A DNA stretch of 64,000 nucleotides from Vibrio celticus (GCF_024347335.1 NZ_AP025463.1:1116001-1180000); one strand, 5' to 3'; shown: positions 1 to 8,738, counted from the first letter of the stretch. The notes: generated by a model not told the origin, from the sequence alone. Made by a program: numbers and translations.

Positions 1-29
1 CACAAAGGCATCAAATGATACCCAGCAAC

Positions 30-1502
30 TTATAAAGCAGTCGAAGCAGGTTCGTTCCAAGAGTTACGAGCTAGCCTTTTGGCTTTTCTTTTAACCAAGT
101 ATTCTTGGTAAAGAGGGTCAAAGGGTGTCGCTGCACTTCGGATTTTCACATGTCTTTCTATCGGCACTTTAGCTATTTGGAAGAGATTGAACTGGCAATC
201 CATATCCATGATCTTCTGCCAACCGTGAAAATGCCATTGGCCTTTTCGGTTGATGAAGTATTTTAGAGCGATCCAAGTTTTAGACTTTGTTGGATGACGC
301 CTTTTAGCCCAGTGCCATAACGTATGAAATAGCTTGTGACCTACATATCCGAAGGCCTGTTTAGCCACGCAGTGTCGATAATAGTTCGACCATCCCCTGA
401 GTTTCGGATTTATCAATTTGATAAGATCATTTACTGGCAGGGTTACGTGCTTTTTGACGAGTTCACGTAGATTACTTAAGAACATCAACGTATTGGATTT
501 ACTCGGCTTAATGAGCAGTTTCCCTTTGTACTTCCTATGGTTGAACCCAAGAAAATCAAAGCCATCGTTGATATGAGTAATGTGCGTTTTCTCTTCGGAT
601 AATGTTAAGCCTCTTTCCGCTAAGAAGTCAGCAATCAACGGTTTGATATCGTTCTCCAGCACTTCCTTTGAAGCGCAAGTGACGACGAAATCGTCGGCGT
701 ATCCAATAAAGTTAGCTCTTGCACCCTTTTTGAGTGCGGTAGACTTAATGCGCTGTTCGAGACCCGAGAGCGTAATCAACATCAAGGTTGGAGATATAAT
801 CCCACCTTGAGGTGTGCCTTCATCGGTGTCATAAAATAGCCCTTTGTCTACAAAACCAGACTTTAGCCATTGCTCCAACATACGTTTATCAACAGCAACA
901 TTGTCCATAAGCCATTGATGCCCGATTTTGTCAAAACAGGCTTTGATGTCCCCTTCGAGAACCCATTGTGCTGACCGTTTCTGACTCAAGCAGATAAAAC
1001 ACTGTCCGATTGCGTCAGCAGTGCTGCGCCTTGGTCGAAAACCGTAGCTGTTAGGGTCGGCAAGACTTTCTGACACAGGCTCTAATGCAAATAGGTGAAG
1101 TGCTTGTTGCGCTCTGTCTATCATGCATGGAATGCCTAATGGCCTAAGTTTGCCATTCTTTTTGGGGATATAGATACGCTTGAGTGGTTTGGCTTGATAT
1201 GCCGTTCTGCTCAATTGATTGACTGCTTTCATGCGGCGTGTATCTGTATTCCAGATTACACCGTCTATTCCAGGCGTTTTACTGCCTTTGTTTTGAGAAA
1301 CTCGTTTAACAGCAAGAAGTTTTGCTGAACGAGAATGAGTCAGTAACCACTGCAAGGCTTTCGCCTTTCCGTGTTTACCGTCTCTAGTTGCCTTTGCGAT
1401 ACGCATCTGAAGCTTTAATACATGCGATTCAACGGATTTCCAGTCTATTGACTGCCATTGAACGCTGTCAGGAGAGGCACTAATCTCTTTTGAAATCATC
1501 AT
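30..1502 (-). CDS. ltrA: Group II intron reverse transcriptase/maturase
   Basis: This is the intron-encoded protein that promotes splicing and retrohoming of the surrounding intron. The RT signature blocks are visible: the KTPGIDGV motif, LADPNSYGFRPRRST, TPQGGIISPTL and the catalytic YADDFVVT. A maturase domain X follows (KLRGWSNYYRHCV). The frame is open back to 1661, but that part overlaps the ribozyme. An AAGGAG at 1516-1511 sits 8 bases before the ATG at 1502, which I take as the start (490 residues); ATG 1508 and 1499 are alternatives. After domain X the protein keeps the KIRSAATPFDP stretch but ends without the cysteine pairs of an HNH endonuclease, so it is probably endonuclease-minus. 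Confidence 0.93.
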   Translation of the reverse strand: MMISKEISASPDSVQWQSIDWKSVESHVLKLQMRIAKATRDGKHGKAKALQWLLTHSRSAKLLAVKRVSQNKGSKTPGIDGVIWNTDTRRMKAVNQLSRTAYQAKPLKRIYIPKKNGKLRPLGIPCMIDRAQQALHLFALEPVSESLADPNSYGFRPRRSTADAIGQCFICLSQKRSAQWVLEGDIKACFDKIGHQWLMDNVAVDKRMLEQWLKSGFVDKGLFYDTDEGTPQGGIISPTLMLITLSGLEQRIKSTALKKGARANFIGYADDFVVTCASKEVLENDIKPLIADFLAERGLTLSEEKTHITHINDGFDFLGFNHRKYKGKLLIKPSKSNTLMFLSNLRELVKKHVTLPVNDLIKLINPKLRGWSNYYRHCVAKQAFGYVGHKLFHTLWHWAKRRHPTKSKTWIALKYFINRKGQWHFHGWQKIMDMDCQFNLFQIAKVPIERHVKIRSAATPFDPLYQEYLVKRKAKRLARNSWNEPASTAL

Positions 1503-1770
1503 TTGCATTTCTCCTTGAATAAAGTTCTTCAAATTCTCTCGCAACGGGAGACCAGTCAGAAGTAGGCTCACTTTCGTGACCAGATATAAGTCTGTATCTG
1601 CATCGTTACAATGCAGCCTTCGCTTTTTCCAACCTCCTATACCTGCACCACTATCGGCCACATAGGCTTTCCCAGAGGGAGTGATACAGGCTTACCGTGT
1701 TCCGTATGTCGCGCAATATCAGGGTAGATGCCCGCTATGGTGCGAAGAGTTCATTGATCACGAAAGAGCA

Positions 1771-1776
1771 TGGGGC
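1771..1776 (-). other. Candidate EBS1 of the group II intron
   Basis: The minus strand reads GCCCCA, a perfect six-base complement of the exon bases TGGGGC (2080-2075) that touch the 5' splice site. The location is about 300 bases into the intron, which suits domain I. Confidence 0.7.
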
Positions 1777-1866
1777 AATCTCTTTCCGACTCTCATGCCT
1801 TTTGGCTACAGCGTATTAACCACTTCCGCTGTTTCATCGTATAACGCACCTTACGCGGATTCACTT

Positions 1867-1872
1867 ATGTTC
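1867..1872 (-). other. Candidate EBS2 of the group II intron
   Basis: The minus strand reads GAACAT, complementary to ATGTTC (2086-2081), the six exon bases immediately upstream of IBS1. It lies 5' of EBS1 in the intron, matching the usual order. Confidence 0.65.
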
Positions 1873-2074
1873 ATCATACTGACTACCTAGCACTCACCCG
1901 ATTGTGGTTATCAGGAGGATCGTCCTCTCACGATTTAGATCCCGACTGGTGCATGACCAATCTTCGTTACATTGTCAGACTCGCTACTTTATTCAGAGTC
2001 CTAGGTTCATCTGGTGATACAGATGGTTCACACATTAAGCGGTGAACAGCGCTTCATACGACCTCACGTCGCAC

Positions 2075-2290
2075 GCCCCAGAACATGTTTGACTTGTGTT
2101 CGAATAGAACCTCGCTCTTGTAGCGAGCATCAAGGTCAATGTTTTGGTATTGCGCAGCATTTGCTGTCTGAAGTTCTTGGCCTACTTTCGATGTCGCTTC
2201 TAGAGTTGGCGTTGCAGATGCAAAACCAGAAGCAAATAGAGCGCTCGCGATAGCAACAGGAAGCGCCATTTTTTTGAATGTATTAGTCAT
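2075..2290 (-). CDS. Small exported protein, 5' exon (split by group II intron)
   Basis: The reading frame starts at ATG 2290 and encodes a clear Sec signal peptide (lysines at the start, a hydrophobic core, then cleavage near ASA at residue 26). About 46 further residues of the mature protein follow, ending in MFWG at the intron boundary. Reading on into the intron adds only VRREVV before a stop. The rest of the gene would be left of the window, beyond the intron's 3' end. I do not recognise the family and see no domain. Expression of full product would depend on intron splicing. Confidence 0.7.
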
Positions 2291-2576
2291 GGTCGTGACC
2301 TTATGTTTGGATACAGGAATTGGATTTCTTGAGTCAAATAATAGAGGTGGGAGAGGTCGCTATCTACGCGCTAATAGGATATCGATATATCGTTTTTTCG
2401 ATGATTTATTTATCTAATGATTGTATTGGCGATTTATCTTGATCTAAATCAATTAGTAAGTGGGGGCTTGTGACAGATACAAAAATGCCCTGAAATTCAG
2501 GGCATTTAATTTGGAACTAATGGCTGTTATATAAGTGTTTACCGAGAATCTTAATACTTACCGAGAACCTCAGTAC
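2291..2576. other. Intergenic region upstream of the split gene
   Basis: This stretch should hold the promoter of the intron-split gene on the minus strand and the terminator of the HlyD operon. It is AT-rich with a run around ATCGATATATCG near 2380. I see no confident -35/-10 pair and no further gene. Confidence 0.5.
2481..2507 (-). terminator. Rho-independent terminator of the HlyD operon
   Basis: A 12-bp inverted repeat (AAATGCCCTGAA and its complement) is followed on the minus strand by a T run. It lies about 70 bases past the HlyD stop codon. Confidence 0.8.
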
Positions 2577-3566
2577 TTACCAAGCACCTAAGTAAGACTT
2601 GTAAGATTGTAGGCGAACCGTTGCTGCGCCGATTACATCGATGAAGCCCCAGAACGGATGCGGCTTCTCAGCCGAGATCCAAGCCGCGCCAGTTGAACCA
2701 ATAGGGATGTTGTAACCTTCTGGTTCGATGATCTCAAGTACGATAGTACGACCTAAACCATTGCCGTTTCTTACTACGTGTTGACCGACGCTTTGTGGCC
2801 CCTGAAGTGGAGAAATGCTCGACTCACCAGTACCGGCATTAAAGCTGTGTACTTTTGCTCGGAACACGTGACCTGGGTATGCGTCAACGAAGAACTCAGC
2901 GAAGTCTCCTACTTGAACATAACCATAAGTTTGGTCTGAAATGCGCATCTCAAGGAATTTTTTGCTGGTGTTGTAGAGGTGCATGTTACCCATAACAGAA
3001 CCTTCAGCAATATTCACTATCGAAACCTGACCGTCAAACTCCGCTCTAATGGTCTTTTTCTCTTGCGCCCAATTTACTTTTTGTAAATCGGCTTTTAACG
3101 ACACAAGTTCAGCGTGCAGCACTCGAAGATCAGAGTCGTACTTTTCTACGTCACGCATATTGAAGATTTCAGGTGACGTTTCAGCACGCTCTAAGTCGCG
3201 ATTCATTTGCTTGATCTCTTCTTCTTTCTGAACAATTGAAGATTCGATCTTTGCTTTGTCTGCGGCAGAATCGATGTCGACGAGCGTGTAGATTATGTCG
3301 CCTTCTTTAACCATTTGGTTGTGCTCAACAAGTACTTGGTCGATCTGCTGGCCAAAGATTGGTGACATCACTGCGTGTGGTGCTTTCACTGTGGTTGAGT
3401 TGGTTAAATCAACGGGTGCCCACAAGCGAGAGATTACCGCTAATACCGCAAGAATCGTTACACCGCCAATGGCAGCCCAGGTATAGTTTTTGAAGTTCTT
3501 CTTAAGTGCGCCTGTCGCAAACAGTGACCATACAATTAGGATGTATGGAATCATCATCTCTTTCAT
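2577..3566 (-). CDS. HlyD-family membrane fusion protein (YibH/YiaV-like)
   Basis: A 329-residue periplasmic adaptor of the HlyD/EmrA superfamily, which links an inner-membrane component to the outer membrane. One or two membrane segments lie in residues 1-48. A lipoyl-like half follows (TVKAPHAVMSPIFGQQI), then a coiled-coil hairpin at roughly 105-165 and the second barrel half (TIRAEFDGQVSIVNIAEG). The start overlaps the upstream stop by one base (TAATG), so the two genes are translationally coupled. No ABC or MFS pump is adjacent; the partner is the small membrane protein upstream, an arrangement like the yibHI and yiaVW pairs of E. coli. The substrate is unknown. Confidence 0.85.
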   Translation of the reverse strand: MKEMMIPYILIVWSLFATGALKKNFKNYTWAAIGGVTILAVLAVISRLWAPVDLTNSTTVKAPHAVMSPIFGQQIDQVLVEHNQMVKEGDIIYTLVDIDSAADKAKIESSIVQKEEEIKQMNRDLERAETSPEIFNMRDVEKYDSDLRVLHAELVSLKADLQKVNWAQEKKTIRAEFDGQVSIVNIAEGSVMGNMHLYNTSKKFLEMRISDQTYGYVQVGDFAEFFVDAYPGHVFRAKVHSFNAGTGESSISPLQGPQSVGQHVVRNGNGLGRTIVLEIIEPEGYNIPIGSTGAAWISAEKPHPFWGFIDVIGAATVRLQSYKSYLGAW

Positions 3567-4177
3567 TATGCGACCTCTTTTTCTGTAGCGGATGGTGTTG
3601 TTGGAGTCTTTTCTTCTGAAGCCTGTTCTTTTAAAGATTGCTCTACTGCAGACGGCTCTGTTACCGGTTGTTCAGATGATACGTGGACTGCGGCTGTCTC
3701 TGTATTGGTCGCATCTTGTTTAGGCTGAACACCACGGCGAATAACATCACTCAGTGATTGACCAATATGTTTCCAGTTCGCCAATGCGATAACCAAGGCG
3801 ATAACCCAGAATGTTTTGCTGATGAACAGTCCACAAAGTGACAGTGCAAACACGATTTGTACGTGAGCGCTTTTGTGCTCTTTTGCTTTATGCACACCCA
3901 GTTCATGCAACTGCCACATGCCGTAAACACCGGCTAATACCACAGCAATTGTCACTGAGAACAAGTAACCAGAGAAGTACTCCATCTGGAAGAAGTTCAT
4001 CATCATTTCATTGGGATGGTTGTTGAATTGAGACATGTCGATGTCTTTAGAATGGATAGTGCCTAACGGTGCAAGAGCCCATGCGCCAGCAAACATTACC
4101 GCCATAAACAGGCAGAATTTAATCAAGACCATCACAACGGCCCAGATCTTCTGGAAAACGATTTTTATAAAGTTCAT
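3566..4177 (-). CDS. Inner membrane protein paired with HlyD-family adaptor
   Basis: This 203-residue protein has about four hydrophobic segments: residues 10-35, 68-90, 105-120 and 120-135. Its C-terminal tail of about 55 residues is hydrophilic, rich in Glu, Thr, Ser and Pro, and probably disordered in the cytoplasm. I recognise no catalytic motif. It is co-transcribed and one base overlapped with the HlyD gene, so it likely serves as the inner-membrane partner of that adaptor, by analogy with the DUF3302 proteins YibI and YiaW; direct homology was not established. Confidence 0.75.
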   Translation of the reverse strand: MNFIKIVFQKIWAVVMVLIKFCLFMAVMFAGAWALAPLGTIHSKDIDMSQFNNHPNEMMMNFFQMEYFSGYLFSVTIAVVLAGVYGMWQLHELGVHKAKEHKSAHVQIVFALSLCGLFISKTFWVIALVIALANWKHIGQSLSDVIRRGVQPKQDATNTETAAVHVSSEQPVTEPSAVEQSLKEQASEEKTPTTPSATEKEVA

Positions 4178-4235
4178 ATCTCAACCTACATCAATAAGAA
4201 GAGAGAATTTGCAGCCTAGAAGTCACCTTAAATGA

Positions 4236-4808
4236 CATCTTAAAAAGTAGATGTCTATTATGTGGGTAGATTGGTGCTCATAATAAACAAAAGTAACAGA
4301 TGATATTTAAAGTGATATTGCTCAGTCTAGACAACCGATTCTCGGTATCAAGAAGCGAATATGCTCCTCTACAAATCAATCTTTATTATTTGTCAGCAGA
4401 CGTAAATTAGATGGCTATGAGGCGTTCGAATTAATATTCGTGCTTCTTTCAGCGACTGTCTTTATTACGTGTATTACCTCGGCAATCGAGGGGCTCTTCC
4501 ATGACAATTGACATACCAAAGTAAAACATTTGTCAGCATTCTGTTTTGGCTAATAATTGATTTGTTAGCAGGATAATAGGAAGAGTTTTGACCAGTATCT
4601 ACCTAGAATTACGATTTGATAATATCGTAATTACGATTAGTAGTTATAACTCTAAATCGGTAGGTCGATTTATTTGAAAAGGCTCATATACAGATAGAAA
4701 ACATTGTTCATTAACTTGGTTTGGATCATAGAAGTCGATGAAAAGTGCTAAAAAGACTGGCCTAAAATATTAAATAAATTAGACCAACCTGTAGGGGATT
4801 TTAATCGA
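4236..4808. other. Long AT-rich intergenic region
   Basis: About 570 bases without a credible gene. It should contain the promoter of the minus-strand membrane-protein/HlyD operon. The main structured element is a cluster of ATTACGAT half-sites at 4608-4637. No convincing terminator was found for the outer-membrane protein gene that ends at 4809. Confidence 0.5.
4608..4637. promoter_or_regulatory. Cluster of three ATTACGAT half-sites (putative LysR operator)
   Basis: Positions 4624-4637 form a perfect 14-bp palindrome, ATCGTAATTACGAT. A third half-site, ATTACGAT, lies at 4608-4615. The same dyad occurs near-perfectly at 5849-5862 and 7736-7749, so it looks like a shared operator. Its link to the neighbouring LysR-type protein is inference. 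Confidence 0.5.
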
Positions 4809-5720
4809 TTATTTGAACGGGTTTAATGTAACAGGAGCAATAAAGAATTTCAGGTTCCAATCTGGTGCATATGGCACATACTCAGCTGGATTGGTTGTAT
4901 TAACATTTGCGTCTGGTTTCATTACGTAATATTGAAGTTCTACACCCCAACGAACTGGCATTGGCCCAACCTTAAACATATCGATATAGCCTAATCCGAT
5001 AGGTACAGTAAATTGGTCGGAACCGTCTTTTGTCCAATCAATTTGAATATTAGGTGTCATACCAATTAACGCGGTGTTGCTGACACGATAGTTTAAGAAA
5101 TACTGGATGTCCGCTTGATTGGTTGACTCAGTAACGCTGTCACTGCCGCCCACGTCCCACCATTGCTGAGCTAAAAAACCAACGTTCCAGCTTTCAATAC
5201 TGGTTGGATTACCTGTTTCTTTACCAAGGCGAGCGACCATTGCTGCAGGGCCGACTTGCCACTTATCTTGCGTTAAACCATCAGTACCTGTTGGCATGAT
5301 CATCGTTGGACCAACACCCCAAATCCACCCATCATCACGGTTAGGGGCAGCCATTGATAGAAAGACAGTGTCTCCCATACCGTTTGTACGTCCTTCAAAG
5401 AAATCACCGTTTTCACGATCGCCTGGTGAACTGTAGTGGTTGGCAACCAAACGGTTCACCAAGTTCCATTCACCATCCATGATAGGTACAGGCATTACTG
5501 GTTGAAAGCTGAAGCGGTTTTGCATCTCATGGTGACCATCTTCTTTTTCTAGAAAAGTATAATCATTTTGAGTAATTAGCATCCATACATCTGATACTGG
5601 GTTTGCTGATTTTTTTGCCGCTTCTTGTACTGATAATTTTTCTTGTGCACTTGCTGTTGTTGAAAGTAATGCTGCTGCAGTAATGGCAACAGAAAGGAAA
5701 CTCTTTTTAATTTTAAGCAT
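4809..5720 (-). CDS. Outer-membrane protein, MetA-pathway-like (putative transporter)
   Basis: The 303-residue product has a signal peptide ending ASA at about residue 25, followed by an aromatic-rich sequence with alternating hydrophobic residues, typical of an outer-membrane beta-barrel. It resembles the 'MetA-pathway of phenol degradation' family, often labelled putative transporter. Phrases such as WIWGVGPTMIMPTGTD and the terminal phenylalanine-lysine support this. The frame extends to a GTG at 5756, but AAGAG lies 7 bases before ATG 5720, which gives the natural signal peptide. A LysR-box-like dyad lies about 130 bases upstream. The substrate is unknown. Confidence 0.75.
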   Translation of the reverse strand: MLKIKKSFLSVAITAAALLSTTASAQEKLSVQEAAKKSANPVSDVWMLITQNDYTFLEKEDGHHEMQNRFSFQPVMPVPIMDGEWNLVNRLVANHYSSPGDRENGDFFEGRTNGMGDTVFLSMAAPNRDDGWIWGVGPTMIMPTGTDGLTQDKWQVGPAAMVARLGKETGNPTSIESWNVGFLAQQWWDVGGSDSVTESTNQADIQYFLNYRVSNTALIGMTPNIQIDWTKDGSDQFTVPIGLGYIDMFKVGPMPVRWGVELQYYVMKPDANVNTTNPAEYVPYAPDWNLKFFIAPVTLNPFK

Positions 5721-5756
5721 ATCTATACTCTTAGTCATAACTTGTTTGGCATTCAC

Positions 5757-6267
5757 TTCATCTTCACAGTCATGAAGTGTTTATTCGTTGGCGGGAAATA
5801 TAGAAGATGTGAATAATATGAATCTACGTAATATTTCGTTTTGTAATCATCGCAAATACGATAGCTAATGATCTTTATTCATTAGTAGTGAGTTTTATAA
5901 AAATAAAGGGCTGCTTTTTGAACTAATGTGCTGGTCGTTCTTTAGGAAAATAGCGAGCGGAGAAAGCGTTCCTCCAAACCTCTTCATTAGGCTGAATAAG
6001 GGCTGAAGCCTAAAACGCTCGAAAATTAATAGGTTTAGTTGAAAGAACAGTGTTTTGCTAAATGCACAATTTTCAGCCTGCGCTGTGAAAAAGACAAAGA
6101 GCTTTACTAAGTAGCTGAAAGCGACTGTGAAACAGTGTCACGAAAAATGAGACAATAAGCCCTTGTTTGTTGGGTTTATTAGGTTGATAATCAATGCAAA
6201 TCAAAACGGCGATAAATGACTTGTCGATTGAGAGCAGAAAGAAAATTAATTGAAATGCTTAGCCCAA
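5757..6267. other. Intergenic region between two outer-membrane protein genes
   Basis: About 500 bases with no supported gene. It should include the promoter of the outer-membrane protein gene at 4809-5720, and it contains the dyad at 5849-5862. Nothing else stands out. Confidence 0.5.
5849..5862. promoter_or_regulatory. LysR-box-like dyad upstream of outer-membrane protein gene
   Basis: ATCGCAAATACGAT differs by one arm base from the perfect ATCGTA/TACGAT dyad. It lies 129 bases upstream of the chosen ATG and 93 bases upstream of the alternative GTG. Confidence 0.45.
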
Positions 6268-6300
6268 ATAAAAAAGCTTAGCGCGCAGGGCACTAAGCTT
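6268..6300 (-). terminator. Terminator of FadL-like gene
   Basis: AAGCTTAG and CTAAGCTT form a stem that continues after one mismatch into a GC pair. On the minus strand it is followed by TTTTTT. It lies about 95 bases past the FadL-like stop. Confidence 0.7.
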
Positions 6301-6394
6301 AATATTTAGTTAAAAATTTCAGGTAAGTAATATAGATTTAGCCAGATGACTAAAATTAATTCTTATTTGAGTTAGTGTTGTTCAAGGCTGAATG

Positions 6395-7645
6395 TTACTT
6401 GAAGCGATAGTTCACTTGTAAGCCAAAGTAGTGTGCATAACTCTTGTATTGACCGTTAAGGTTACCTAGCGAAGGTGCAAGGTCGAGCGTGTAATCAATG
6501 TTTGGTGTACCTAAGTCGATGTAATCGTAGTAACCACGCACTTGCCAGCTGTCGTTTACTTGATAGGTCGCACCGACTCCATAGCGCCAAATGTCGCTTA
6601 CCGGGAGGTCCATGTATACCTTTGTCGGATCATCTTGCGGTGAGGTTTCGTAACTCACTCCGGTTTCTAATCGCCATTGTTCATTAAGTTGGTAGTGTGT
6701 ACCGATCGCGAAATTCCATACATCATCAAAATCACGTTGAACGATTTCAATTGGTGCGTTGTTCAGGTCTAGCGTTAGGTCTGTCCAAGTTGATAAGTCA
6801 TACCAAGTCACACTCCAAAGCATGTCCCACTGCGGATTAACGGCATGAACACCACTTGCTTGAACGTGTTGTGGCATGATGAAATCTAATCCAACATCCA
6901 TGTTGACGATATTGCCTTTGAATCCTGGTTGCGTTGTTTTTACATCGCCTTCACCGTAGTGCGCGATTTCAGAGCGATAAATCAAACCGATACGATGTGC
7001 TTCGTTGAATTTGTAAAAGGCACTGAGTGTATAACCTACGTTAAAATCGTCGGCATTGGCCTCAAGCTTGCCCTCTCCAATCGTTGGGAGAACTCCCGGA
7101 AAGACATCGAGTTCGCCATTTGCTGAGAAGTATTCCAGATTGATGGCAGCACCAACAGCAAACTTGTCAGTTACTTTGTACGATATAGCTGGTGCAATTT
7201 GTACGGTAATAAACTCCACGTTTTCTAATAGATTACCACCGTGGAAATTGTCACCATAATCAACGCCGGAACCACCCTGTGATGCAACTGAAAGGCCTGC
7301 GTGGAATTGATCGTTGATTGGTGTGACAAAGTAGAAACTGCCTGTTGGGGTTGTTGTGCCGCCATCTGCGTTCTCCCCATTTGAAAATGCGGGGCCTGTT
7401 GAACCTTGATCAGAGTAATCAAATGTCGTGTCTAAAATAGAAGCATTTACTGTAACGTTGGTTTCTTTTAGTTGAGACATGCCGGCCGGATTAGTCCAAG
7501 CTGTTAACGCACTCTCTGCTAGAGCTGCGGTACCAGCTCCTGCAGTACTTGCGTTCAATGAACCTAATTCAGGAAGCAATGGGCCAGCCGCCATTGCATG
7601 AGTTGAAAGCGTTGACACTACAATGGCAAGTGCGTGTTTTTTCAT
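6395..7645 (-). CDS. FadL-like outer-membrane transport protein
   Basis: A 416-residue outer-membrane beta-barrel of the FadL/Toluene_X family, which imports long-chain fatty acids or other hydrophobic compounds. The signal peptide ends THAMA. It is followed by the family N-terminus (GSLNASTAGAGTAALAESALTAWTNPAGMS, with the conserved NPAG). The C-terminus ends YFGLQVNYRFK, a typical barrel-closing strand. It starts at ATG 7645 and is divergent from the LysR-type regulator; the shared 158-base gap carries a 14-bp dyad 91 bases upstream of this start. The E. coli fadL name is not assigned because Vibrio carries several paralogues. Confidence 0.88.
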   Translation of the reverse strand: MKKHALAIVVSTLSTHAMAAGPLLPELGSLNASTAGAGTAALAESALTAWTNPAGMSQLKETNVTVNASILDTTFDYSDQGSTGPAFSNGENADGGTTTPTGSFYFVTPINDQFHAGLSVASQGGSGVDYGDNFHGGNLLENVEFITVQIAPAISYKVTDKFAVGAAINLEYFSANGELDVFPGVLPTIGEGKLEANADDFNVGYTLSAFYKFNEAHRIGLIYRSEIAHYGEGDVKTTQPGFKGNIVNMDVGLDFIMPQHVQASGVHAVNPQWDMLWSVTWYDLSTWTDLTLDLNNAPIEIVQRDFDDVWNFAIGTHYQLNEQWRLETGVSYETSPQDDPTKVYMDLPVSDIWRYGVGATYQVNDSWQVRGYYDYIDLGTPNIDYTLDLAPSLGNLNGQYKSYAHYFGLQVNYRFK

Positions 7646-7735
7646 GGAATAGAACCTATTTTGGGAGCAGTTTTTAGGGCGCTGATAGTAGTCTCACAAA
7701 TTGGGTCAAAAAATAGCGAATTAACATTTCATAGT

Positions 7736-7749
7736 ATCGTATTTACGAT
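7736..7749. promoter_or_regulatory. LysR-box-like dyad between fadL-like and lysR genes
   Basis: ATCGTATTTACGAT is symmetric except at its centre. It sits in the divergent promoter region, 91 bases from the FadL-like start and 54 bases from the LysR start. This is the usual place for a LysR-type regulator to control itself and its neighbour. Confidence 0.55.
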
Positions 7750-7802
7750 AGGATAAGATTTGTAGATAAACGAAAGTACTATCCAGAATAAAGGCATGAT
7801 CT

Positions 7803-8738
7803 ATGAGCAACGACATCCCCAACTTCAATCTACTTGCCGTGTTTTCTGCGGTGATGGAGCAGGGCAGTTTAAGTAAGGCTGCGGATCAACTCAGTACCAA
7901 TCAATCGACCATCAGTACCGCATTAGCCCGCCTAAAAAAAGAGATTGGCCAAGAGCTTTTTGTTCGCAAAGGCAGAGGTGTTGCGCCTACGTCTTATGCG
8001 CAAAGCTTGTATGAACAAATTAAAGCGCCGATCAATGAACTCAATGGTGTGTTTCAGTCGATGGCTAATTTTGATGAGCAATCCTCTGAGCGGAAGTTTG
8101 TGATCTCTGCGCCTGAGCACTTACAGTGGGTGCTGCTCAATAGTTTTGCGGCGCTTCCCAATCAAAACTTGTCGCTGGAAGTCTTTGATCAACCAGACAA
8201 TGATGAGCGCATTTACGAAGATCTTTTGACGTAAGAGTTCGATGCGATGATCGATATTGTGGTACCTGAACACCCAAGTATCGTCAGTGAAACACTTTAT
8301 GAAGGCGAGTTTGTGATCGTGTGTCGAGCTGATCATCCACGAATTCAAGGTGAAATCAGCGAAGCCCAGTTCCTAAGTGAAAAGCATGCTGTATTAGACA
8401 GAACACGACGCAAAGTTCGAAGTTTGAATCACTACACTTCTTTGGATCTGTCCCAGCGTAAAATCGTGTTTCATGGACGCTCGCTGTTCAGTAATATCTT
8501 GCTGTGTAGCCAATCCGATTACATCACTGTGGTGCCTTTATCTATGGCCGTGCAGTTCCAAGAAAAGTTAAGTTTACAGCTGTTCAAGCCCCCCTTTGAA
8601 TATCAGCCGATGTCTCATTACCTGATTTGGTTGAAGAAGCAGAATAGCGATCCCGCTCATAAATGGTTCAGAGAACAAGTCATCAGTACATCAGATTCAA
8701 TGTCGAAGGCGCTTAAAGATAGGCGACTACGGTTTTAA
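7803..8738 (+). pseudogene. LysR-type regulator interrupted by an in-frame stop
   Basis: The N-terminal winged helix-turn-helix is intact (NLLAVFSAVMEQGSLSKAADQLSTNQSTISTALARLKKEIG). The frame meets TAA at 8232-8234 after DLLT and continues in the same frame as EFDAMIDIVVPEHPS through the effector domain to 8738. The total of 311 codons is normal for the family. A single C-to-T change of CAA (Gln) would explain it. The first product of 143 residues would keep the DNA-binding domain but lack most of the sensor domain. A sequencing error is possible. A clear terminator follows, suggesting an otherwise intact unit. Confidence 0.85.

Larger units (their letters stand above)
1..2074 (-). mobile_element. 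Group II intron, 5' part (3' end outside window)
   Basis: On the minus strand the intron begins at 2074 with GTGCGAC, matching the GTGYG 5' consensus of group II introns. The exon bases just before it read ATGTTC then TGGGGC. Inside the intron, GAACAT at 1872-1867 and GCCCCA at 1776-1771 are exact complements, in the order expected for EBS2 then EBS1 of domain I. A maturase gene occupies 30-1502. Domain V and the 3' splice site should lie left of position 1 and are not visible. The intron has the same orientation as the gene it interrupts, as splicing requires. Confidence 0.9.

Noticed and set aside
1681..1890. 69-residue plus-strand open frame
   Set aside because: It lies antisense within domain I of the group II intron and has no ribosome binding site or protein-like composition.
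2014..2253. 79-residue plus-strand open frame
   Set aside because: It is antisense to the intron 5' end and the signal-peptide gene and is explained by them.
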